DNA of 5,383 nt from an uncultured Planctomycetaceae bacterium. GTDB lineage: Bacteria > Planctomycetota > Planctomycetia > Planctomycetales > Planctomycetaceae. Made by a program: the position numbers and the translations under genes. Shown in pieces: positions 1 through 5,060 of the stretch. The notes below the pieces were generated by a model that had not been told where the DNA came from, ran no database searches, and worked only from the letters and a program-made list of their open reading frames with translations. The first letter of the stretch is position 1; each line of letters starts with the position of its first letter. The stretch lies in NCBI GenBank assembly GCA_903921605.1, contig CAIXQV010000717.1, positions 1-5,383 of the forward strand, given 5' to 3'.

Positions 1-952
1 CCAATAAATCAAGAGTCTGGCGGGGAATACTCGCCTGGCGATCAATCCGCCTAAGATGCTCCGGAGCAAGCTGAGTGTACGGTTCAAAGATCGACTGCTG
101 AAATTGTCGCGAGTTATCGAGGAGCCTGAACAGATTCAGCGGGTACTCACTTTCCAGAGGACGTTGAATTCCAGTCGGAAAACTGCCGGACAGTATCGCG
201 GGGAGCGCATGATCCGTTCGTGTATGTACCGTTGAAGCATTGCGATAAAAGTTGCAGCGATCACTCAGTCCTGCAAACGACGGATACCGCGCTCGATCAA
301 CTTCGTGATTTTCATCCAGCAATGCCATCCCACTCAGCCCGTCGAAAACTACAAAGATCACAGTAGTCGGCGAGCGAGCGATGACCGGCTGAAAATATTC
401 GCGAGCCGGTACCATGAGTACTTGTTCCTGAACGGCGGGGTTCAGAAAAAACACCAGAGGAAACAGGAGAACGCCAGCAGCACTTGTAGAAAGCAGTTGT
501 CGAAAGATCTCTGCCCGAAAGTAAAGTCTTGTCAGCCAGCCCGCTGTGAATATCACGGGCAGAAAAAAAACGTCCTCCGACAGACTATACAGAGCTCGCC
601 AAAGTGTGGCTGATGCCCATCGCGCGGCATACAACAGCGCGAGCAACATCAGCACGACCATCAGGATCGTGCGAATCACATCTGCGAACTTCGGATAGCC
701 CAGACGATGCAGCACAACACGTAGACTAAGAAACGAAGCGGGAATCCCCAGCGTGAGCAGTACGACAGCCAGCAGGACAGCGGCTGGTGAGTAATCGTAG
801 TACCGGAGAAAGGCCACATTATTGACAAGACTGTCGAGGATCGGCTGCACGACCGCAAACGAATTCAACGCGGACAGATGCAGAAATTCCTGAACCACAG
901 TGGGGCGGTAGCTCTGTGCCCGACGGTCGAATGCTGATTCCATTGAGTCCAT
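1..952 (-). CDS. Membrane-anchored sulfatase-like hydrolase/transferase, 3' end cut by window
   Basis: The frame is open for 317 codons and runs out of the window at base 1, so the C-terminal part is missing. Hydrophobic stretches lie near residues 23-40 (weak), 58-83, 94-113, 128-147 and 155-172, followed by an extracytoplasmic catalytic domain. That domain opens with VIFVVFDGLSG (198-208), where Asp204 is the expected metal ligand of the alkaline-phosphatase/sulfatase superfamily. TVHTRTDHALPAILSG (241-256) matches the nucleophile helix; Thr246 falls where classical sulfatases have the formylglycine Cys/Ser. NLFRLLDNS with IFEPYTQLAP (273-297) also recalls membrane sulfatase-like proteins of actinobacteria. 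The likely activity is a phosphatase or phospho-group transferase on a surface polymer; the substrate is unknown. Start: ATG at 952, or a second ATG at 943; neither has a strong Shine-Dalgarno. It is the third gene of the minus-strand operon, 18 bases after the methyltransferase stop. Confidence 0.8.
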   Translation of the reverse strand, partial: MDSMESAFDRRAQSYRPTVVQEFLHLSALNSFAVVQPILDSLVNNVAFLRYYDYSPAAVLLAVVLLTLGIPASFLSLRVVLHRLGYPKFADVIRTILMVVLMLLALLYAARWASATLWRALYSLSEDVFFLPVIFTAGWLTRLYFRAEIFRQLLSTSAAGVLLFPLVFFLNPAVQEQVLMVPAREYFQPVIARSPTTVIFVVFDGLSGMALLDENHEVDRARYPSFAGLSDRCNFYRNASTVHTRTDHALPAILSGSFPTGIQRPLESEYPLNLFRLLDNSRQFQQSIFEPYTQLAPEHLRRIDRQASIPRQTLDLL

Positions 953-970
953 ACACAGTGTCCGAAATGC

Positions 971-2371
971 TTATGGTTTCAGCGGCCTCAACCGGAACAG
1001 AGTACGAGTGCCCGACGGTAATCCAAATTGCTCCTGCACCACAAAGTGGCTCTCAATAAGTCTGAGAAACTCTTCCTTGCTGTAGTCAGTAAAGACATCA
1101 GTGCGGTTTCGCAATAACCGCTGAACCTGCTCATCGTTCCGATCGATAAACTCGATGACGACTGTCGCCTGCAGCGATGCCAGCCAACGGATAACGTCAC
1201 TCAGCAGCAGATTGCGTCCAATCACCAGATGATGAATCAACGCGAGACACAGCACAAGATCCGGTCGAGAACGTTGCTCCAGTGGTGACCGCTCCTGCCC
1301 TCTCCACCCCAGACCTGGAGAAGGATCACTCAGGTCTGTCACGAGCGGCACGATGATGCGATTCTTCTCTTCACGCAAAGCTCGATAGAGTCGATCAATC
1401 GTTAAATGGTCAGCATCCATCGCCACAACGACTTCAGAGTGCTTCGCCGCAATCCGCGAATAACGTCCCTGATTGCAGCCAAGATCCCAAACGGTCTTCC
1501 AATGGCCCGACGCACAGACCTTTTCAACGAATTGCTCTTTTTCGTGCCCGTCCCGACTGACTGGCCCTGTGACGTTGTCATAGTCAGACCAGACCGATTT
1601 TGCTTCTTTCCATTGCAGGCGGCCCACCAGGCGTGTTAGCCCTGCAACGTTGTTCTGTATCATCTGCTTATTGAAGCCGTGGGCCTGCAATGACGATGCT
1701 GTCGAAACCTGCGTTTCAGCAACGGCCTGCAGGCGAGCATGTAGCCAAACGTGAGTCATTGCGCCAGAACGAAACAGGTCAAACCACGACAAGACTCGCG
1801 CAAACTGTTCGGGCAGAATTCCTTCCAGACTGCCTCGCAACCACGGCTGAAAATGAACGCCCTTCCAGGCCTGCAGCATCAGCGGATAAAGAAACATCTG
1901 ACAGAACTGACGATAGCCCTCCCAGGGCGTCCCGGGATTCATTCGAACGATTGACGGTGTGTCGATCAGGATCGGCTGAGTTCCCTGAAACTGAAAGTTG
2001 TACGCTGACGCATCTTTCAGAATACAATCTTCCTTCAGGCTCCGTTCCATTAGCTCAAGCTGCAGCAGCGCGGCTTCGCGCAGCATCGAAAAACACCATT
2101 CATAGGGCCACGTGATTAACGGCACACGTTCATGCTGGAGTGTGGCAACGTAGCCAGTGTTTGGCACAAGGCTTTTTTCTGTCGACGCCAGACTCGTTCG
2201 AATAATCTTCTGCGCATTCATGGCCTCCGGAAAAAATGGCCGGGATGAAACCCAGGTCCATTCCTCAAGCGCTGAGGCATCAATCGCCCGACAGATCAGG
2301 CCCTCGCTATAAAACACTCGCGCAGATCGGTCTCGAAAAGACCCGTGGGCAAACTCTTGTGTGGGCACCAT
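971..2371 (-). CDS. NoeA-like protein: kinase-like N-terminal half fused to class I SAM-dependent methyltransferase
   Basis: This 466-residue protein has two parts. The N-terminal half (about 10-215) opens with GSFRDRSARVF, has ITWPYEWCFSMLREA (86-100) and carries LKDASAYNFQF (118-128) followed by LIDTPS (135-140). Asp120, Asn125 and Asp137 resemble the catalytic-loop Asp/Asn and the metal-binding Asp of protein-kinase-like folds. The C-terminal half (about 255-466) is a Rossmann methyltransferase: motif I VWDLGCNQGRYS (294-305), acidic end of strand 2 at MDAD (318-321), and the RPDLVLCLALIHHLV segment (369-383). The layout agrees with my memory of the NoeA nodulation/surface-modification family; the acceptor is unknown. 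The ATG at 2371 is six bases past the TGA of the small upstream gene and lacks a clear Shine-Dalgarno, so translational coupling is likely. The neighbouring membrane sulfatase-like enzyme points to modification of an envelope glycan or lipid (inference). Family call is firm, function is not. Confidence 0.85.
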   Translation of the reverse strand: MVPTQEFAHGSFRDRSARVFYSEGLICRAIDASALEEWTWVSSRPFFPEAMNAQKIIRTSLASTEKSLVPNTGYVATLQHERVPLITWPYEWCFSMLREAALLQLELMERSLKEDCILKDASAYNFQFQGTQPILIDTPSIVRMNPGTPWEGYRQFCQMFLYPLMLQAWKGVHFQPWLRGSLEGILPEQFARVLSWFDLFRSGAMTHVWLHARLQAVAETQVSTASSLQAHGFNKQMIQNNVAGLTRLVGRLQWKEAKSVWSDYDNVTGPVSRDGHEKEQFVEKVCASGHWKTVWDLGCNQGRYSRIAAKHSEVVVAMDADHLTIDRLYRALREEKNRIIVPLVTDLSDPSPGLGWRGQERSPLEQRSRPDLVLCLALIHHLVIGRNLLLSDVIRWLASLQATVVIEFIDRNDEQVQRLLRNRTDVFTDYSKEEFLRLIESHFVVQEQFGLPSGTRTLFRLRPLKP

Positions 2372-2376
2372 GGCTG

Positions 2377-2550
2377 TCAGGCATCGGCGCCCGAAGTATT
2401 TGGCTTAAGGGGTTCTCGCGAAACCCGCATCGTTCGCCAGAAATGCCTCACGAGAACCACAATTCCCGCACCGCCACCAACGATCGCCTGGAGCAACATG
2501 CTGCCGGTACCAGGGTCCAGATATGCAAATGTCAATATTGTCGTCATCAT
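2377..2550 (-). CDS. Small DPGTGS-motif membrane protein, 57 aa
   Basis: A 57-codon gene encodes a short protein with YLDPGTGSMLLQAIVGG at residues 10-26. A single hydrophobic, glycine-rich segment (about 16-34) follows and leads into a basic/aromatic stretch RHFWRTMR (35-42) and a short polar tail. This looks like a one-pass membrane peptide with a positively charged cytoplasmic end. I recognise the DPGTGS pattern from short conserved proteins of unknown function that occur near surface-polysaccharide and sulfatase-like genes; that association is from memory. Two ATGs stand in tandem (2550 and 2547), and AGGGGA at 2554-2559 is a good ribosome binding site. The TGA ends five bases before the methyltransferase ATG, making it the first gene of the operon. 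The motif, ribosome binding site and tight spacing argue that it is real despite its size. Confidence 0.8.
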   Translation of the reverse strand: MMTTILTFAYLDPGTGSMLLQAIVGGGAGIVVLVRHFWRTMRVSREPLKPNTSGADA

Positions 2551-2553
2551 AAA

Positions 2554-2559
2554 TCCCCT
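2554..2559 (-). promoter_or_regulatory. Shine-Dalgarno of the small DPGTGS protein
   Basis: AGGGGA reads toward the tandem ATGs, ending 3 nt from the first (2550) and 6 nt from the second (2547). The spacing slightly favours the second ATG. It is the clearest ribosome binding site of the minus-strand operon and supports the short gene being translated. Confidence 0.6.
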
Positions 2560-2615
2560 GCAGGCTTCAGGTGTTTAATTCGATCTTCTTCAAGTACTTA
2601 ACTGCAGGCTTCAGG
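2558..2615. repeat. Pair of 14-bp direct repeats in the operon leader
   Basis: CTGCAGGCTTCAGG occurs exactly at 2558-2571 and again at 2602-2615, 44 bp start to start, or about four helical turns. The proximal copy overlaps the Shine-Dalgarno of the small protein. The pair could be a two-site operator for the minus-strand operon, or a chance or relic duplication. No regulator is visible in the window. Confidence 0.5.
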
Positions 2616-2665
2616 ACGCAAACACTGTTCCATCGTTTGAGTGTCGCCCAATCTTTCAGATTCTC

Positions 2666-2693
2666 GTGACTCTGGAATTCCTGTGATTACAAT
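2666..2693 (+). promoter_or_regulatory. Candidate sigma70-type promoter of tcdA
   Basis: GTGACT (2666-2671, 4/6 to TTGACA) is followed after 16 bp by TACAAT (2688-2693, 5/6 to TATAAT). Transcription would start near 2700, giving a leader of about 33 nt before the proposed CTG start at 2733. On the opposite strand a perfect TTGACA (2704-2699) faces the minus-strand operon, but its best -10 (AGGAAT, 2682-2677) is poor. The rest of the 2551-2732 intergenic region shows only the direct repeats and ribosome binding sites listed separately. Confidence 0.3.
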
Positions 2694-2719
2694 CCCGTTG
2701 TCAATTCAATCCCCAAGCC

Positions 2720-2723
2720 GGAG
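2720..2723 (+). promoter_or_regulatory. Shine-Dalgarno deciding a CTG start for tcdA
   Basis: GGAG (in CCGGAGAAAA) lies 9 nt before CTG 2733, which is in frame with the tcdA core. No in-frame ATG exists anywhere between the upstream stop TGA (2667-2669) and the core, so this site is the main support for the chosen start. Confidence 0.4.
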
Positions 2724-2732
2724 AAAACAGCC

Positions 2733-3794
2733 CTGAGCCACTCAACTGAACGTGCGATCAGACCTGAAGACACCTTTATTCAGGCAGAATGTGCAGAGAA
2801 CGAGCATTGCGACCATCACCATGATGATGAGGCGAGAGAAGAATGCGAATCCGGTTCCTGTGAATCAACAGCAGGCTCTGCCATTCCTGAACTCAGCGCT
2901 GCGCTGCCGCGGCAGACAAAGATCCGTGCCTGGGAAGGTTCGCTCGAAGCCGGCTCACGGCCAAATCGTGAAGACTTACCGGCCCCTCCCGAACGCGTTC
3001 ACCGACGCTGGGATCGCCTGATTCGTCTCGTGGGCAACGATGGCATTCGTAGACTGCTGAACTCTCACGTCACTATCTTCGGACTGGGCGGTGTTGGCAG
3101 CTATGCGGCCGAGGCACTGGCGCGTTCCGCCGTTGGAAGAATGACGCTCGTAGATTTTGATGATGTCTGCCTCACGAACGTCAACCGGCAACTTCAGGCT
3201 TTCCCCGCGACGGTTGGCCAGTCGAAAGCTCAGCTGCTTGCGGAGCGAGTAAGAGCGATTCATCCAGAAGCGTGGGTCGACCCCATTCAGGCGTTTTATG
3301 AGGCATCAACTTCTGATGCTCTGCTGACGCCTCGCCCTGATTTTATCATTGACGCCATCGACAACGTCACGTCAAAAGTGTTGCTTCTGGAAACCTGTCT
3401 CAAGCAGGGCATTCCTGTCATCAGCATTACCGGTGCCGGTGCGAGAATGGATCCCACGCAGATTCGCATCGACGATCTCAGCCGCACCAAAGTCGATCCT
3501 TTGGCACGAGTACTCAGAAAGGAACTGGCTCGACGAGGATTCGCGGCCGAAGGCGATGTGGGGCTTCCCGTTGTTTTCTCTGAGGAAGAAGTTCGAGCTC
3601 CCGAGGTTCCTGAATGGGATGTTGAAAAAGGCTTCCAATGCATTTGTCCTCACCGAGCCGATTCGCCCCATGCCTGCGAAAAGCGCCGAGTGATCTATGG
3701 AACAGCGACCTTCATGACCGCCGCCTTCGCGATGGCTGCCGTTTCTGTGGTCGTTCGCCGTCTGACAGGCAATCCCGGGCACGCCAGAGTGTGA
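2733..3794 (+). CDS. tcdA: tRNA threonylcarbamoyladenosine dehydratase (TcdA), with N-terminal extension and probable CTG start
   Basis: TcdA is an E1/ThiF-like enzyme that uses ATP to cyclise t6A37 to ct6A37 in ANN-decoding tRNAs. With the CTG start it has 353 residues: GLGGVGS nucleotide-binding loop (117-123), LVDFDDV (139-145), TNVNRQ (148-153), DAIDNVTSK (207-215), and the family pattern MDPTQIRIDDLSRTKVDPLA (239-258). That last pattern separates it from MoeB/ThiF. The segment HRRWDRLIRLVGNDG (90-104) aligns with the N-terminal helix of E. coli TcdA, so the in-frame GTG at 3030 (codon 100) is too far downstream to be the true start. The frame is open from 2670 without any ATG. The extension (about 1-85) is acidic with Cys20, 26, 38, 43 and His25, 28-30, and has no known counterpart in E. 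coli. CxC...C (303, 305, 315) near the C-terminus may bind metal. Function is secure; the start is uncertain. Confidence 0.9.
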   Translation: MSHSTERAIRPEDTFIQAECAENEHCDHHHDDEAREECESGSCESTAGSAIPELSAALPRQTKIRAWEGSLEAGSRPNREDLPAPPERVHRRWDRLIRLVGNDGIRRLLNSHVTIFGLGGVGSYAAEALARSAVGRMTLVDFDDVCLTNVNRQLQAFPATVGQSKAQLLAERVRAIHPEAWVDPIQAFYEASTSDALLTPRPDFIIDAIDNVTSKVLLLETCLKQGIPVISITGAGARMDPTQIRIDDLSRTKVDPLARVLRKELARRGFAAEGDVGLPVVFSEEEVRAPEVPEWDVEKGFQCICPHRADSPHACEKRRVIYGTATFMTAAFAMAAVSVVVRRLTGNPGHARV

Positions 3795-3846
3795 CGTAGG
3801 CCGGGCAAGCTTCCTGCAACAAAGTTTCGCCCCCGCGCGGGCCTGA

Positions 3847-3863
3847 CGTTTCACGCAGAAACG
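3847..3863 (+). terminator. Weak hairpin downstream of tcdA
   Basis: CGTTTC and GAAACG form a 6-bp stem around a 5-nt loop, 52 bases after the tcdA stop. No T-run follows, so a classical intrinsic terminator is not shown. The rest of 3795-3904 holds only a GC palindrome (3832-3841) and no gene. Confidence 0.2.
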
Positions 3864-3904
3864 GCTCCAGTCAGTGCTGAATTCTTTTCTGCCCTGGGCT
3901 TTCT

Positions 3905-4343
3905 CGTAGCCATCTCGCTCCGCCGAGATGTGCCTTGGAGGATTCACGTTCAATAACCAATGCAGAGCCCAATGTCCCACAAAGTGTAGTACAGATCAGC
4001 GGGCATGATTACGCGACGCTGAACCCTGAAAGGCTCGTCTCGGCGGAGCAACGTAGCCATTTCGCTCCGCCGAGATGTGCCTTGCAGGTTTCACATTCAA
4101 TAACCAATGCAGAGCCCAATGTCCCACAATGTGTAGTACAGATCAGCGGGCATGATCACGCGACGATGGGCCCTGAAAGGCTCGTCTCGGCGGAGCAACG
4201 TAGCCATCTCGCTCCGCCGAGATGTGCCTTGCAGGTTTCACGTTCAATAACCAATGCAGAGCCCAATATCCCACAACGTGTAGTACGGATCAGCGGGCAT
4301 GATTACGCGACGATGGGCCCTGAAAGGCTCGTCTCGGCGGAGC
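3905..4343. repeat. Left tandem array: three 147-bp REP/BIME-like units
   Basis: Units start at 3905, 4052 and 4199, each 147 bp; the third loses its last two bases at the transposase cassette. Each begins with GTAGCC and the hairpin ATCTCGCTCCGCCGAGAT (6-bp stem, 6-nt loop; at 3912-3929, 4059-4076 and 4206-4223). Unit 2 has ATTTCG, turning one pair into a wobble. Each unit ends with TCTCGGCGGAGC, the exact reverse complement of GCTCCGCCGAGA in the next unit head, so every junction is a larger inverted repeat with 12-bp perfect arms (16/18 when extended). Units differ at only a handful of scattered positions. This is the architecture of REP pairs arranged as BIMEs, with a long (about 100 bp) conserved spacer. 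147 is divisible by three, which keeps reading frames open, but substitutions are not synonymous. Confidence 0.95.
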
Positions 4344-4357
4344 GAGACGGCTACATT
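4326..4357. repeat. Left inverted repeat of the RAYT cassette
   Basis: It matches the reverse complement of 5029-5060 at 29 of 32 positions. It contains a hairpin with GTCTCG and CGAGAC arms around a GCGGAG loop, extended by one C-G pair (4330-4349). The GGAG ribosome binding site of the transposase (4358-4361) begins directly after it, only 3 nt before the ATG. Confidence 0.85.
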
Positions 4358-4364
4358 GGAGTAC

Positions 4365-5030
4365 ATGGAACTGCACTTCTTCGATCGCAAGGCAGAGTAC
4401 ACCGTCATTGAGCGGCGATTGCCTCATTGGCTTCAGCCCGGAGTGGTCTGTTTTCTGACATTTCGCACGGACGATTCAATTCCGTTGGAGGTCGTTGAAC
4501 GATGGCGGAGCGAGCGAGGACGCTGGCTGCGATTACACGGGATCAATCCCACCGCTTCCAATTGGCGACACCAGCTTCAGCAACTGGACAAATCCGTTCA
4601 AGAGGAGTTCTATGACCATTTCTCGAAACGCTGGCACGACGATCTTGATGCATGTCATGGAGCTTGCGCTCTGCGTTGCCGAGATATTGCAGAAATCGTG
4701 GGGAACAGTTTGCATCATTTTGACGGTGATCGATACGAGCTTCTCGACTTCATTGTAATGCCAAATCATGCCCACGTGCTGGTCGCGTTTTTGAACGAAA
4801 CCGCAATGCTGGCTCAGTGTGATTCGTGGAAACACTTCACCGCCCACAAGATCAATCGAGAACTCAAGACGAAAGGTCGGTTTTGGCAACAGGACGGTTT
4901 CGATCATCTCGTGAGATCAGAAGAGCAGTTTCTCCACCTCCGGCGGTATATCTCCAACAACGGCGTGAAAGCTAAGTTAGCTCCGCTTGAGTATCTGCAT
5001 TACTCCAAGCCGCTTTCACCAGCCTCCTAA
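4365..5030 (+). CDS. REP-associated tyrosine transposase (RAYT, Y1/HUH family)
   Basis: This 221-residue protein is of normal RAYT size. These enzymes are single-strand DNA endonucleases of the IS200/IS605-related Y1 class that recognise and cut REP hairpins. Visible landmarks are RRLPHWLQPGVVCFLTFR (17-34), the HUH motif in VMPNHAHVLV (His135, His137), FWQQDGFDHLVRSEEQ (173-188), and RYISNNGVKAKL (194-205), with Tyr195 the likely nucleophile. Most relatives I recall have NP in place of the NG in the last motif. The ATG at 4365 is chosen because MELHFFDRK begins the conserved protein and GGAG precedes it. An in-frame ATG at 4299 would translate repeat sequence. The TAA stop (5028-5030) overlaps the right inverted repeat. 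The frame is intact with both catalytic motifs, so the enzyme may be active. The flanking REP-like hairpins are the expected substrate. Confidence 0.92.
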   Translation: MELHFFDRKAEYTVIERRLPHWLQPGVVCFLTFRTDDSIPLEVVERWRSERGRWLRLHGINPTASNWRHQLQQLDKSVQEEFYDHFSKRWHDDLDACHGACALRCRDIAEIVGNSLHHFDGDRYELLDFIVMPNHAHVLVAFLNETAMLAQCDSWKHFTAHKINRELKTKGRFWQQDGFDHLVRSEEQFLHLRRYISNNGVKAKLAPLEYLHYSKPLSPAS

Positions 5031-5060
5031 TGTAGCCATCTCGCTCCGCCGAGATGTGCC
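5029..5060. repeat. Right inverted repeat of the RAYT cassette
   Basis: It pairs with 4326-4357 with three mismatches and shares two bases with the transposase stop codon. Its hairpin ATCTCGCTCCGCCGAGAT (5038-5055) is also the head of the next 147-bp unit, so the cassette's right end and the array unit are the same sequence. Confidence 0.85.

Larger units (their letters stand above)
4326..5060 (+). mobile_element. RAYT cassette bounded by 32-bp inverted repeats, inserted at a unit junction
   Basis: A transposase gene with terminal inverted repeats (4326-4357 and 5029-5060) replaces the normal AA dinucleotide at the junction between two 147-bp units. The units on both sides remain in phase with the junction. 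No target-site duplication is visible, as expected for HUH single-strand enzymes. The cassette could be the source of the array or a passenger within it; the window cannot tell which. Confidence 0.8.

Noticed and set aside
1690..2115. Plus-strand open frame of 141 codons opposite the methyltransferase
   Set aside because: It lies fully antisense to a well-supported gene, has low-complexity Arg/Ala-rich composition and matches no family I know.
2752..3021. GTG-started frame overlapping the tcdA extension in another frame
   Set aside because: It has no ribosome binding site or recognisable motif, and it conflicts with the frame that continues into the conserved TcdA core.
3832..3841. Palindrome CCCGCGCGGG as a terminator
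   Set aside because: It is a loop-less palindrome with no T-run; a foldable stem would be only three pairs.
3372..3980. Minus-strand open frame of 202 codons opposite tcdA
   Set aside because: It is antisense to the conserved TcdA core and its product shows no family features.
4299..4364. Upstream in-frame ATG for the transposase
   Set aside because: It would add 22 residues read from the repeat unit and inverted repeat; homology begins at the ATG at 4365, which has GGAG in front.
3935..4411. Open frame through the repeats encoding 49-residue repeats
   Set aside because: It is open only because 147 is a multiple of three. Differences between units are often non-synonymous (for example Ser/Cys/Arg at one position), it lacks a ribosome binding site, and it overlaps the transposase start in another frame.
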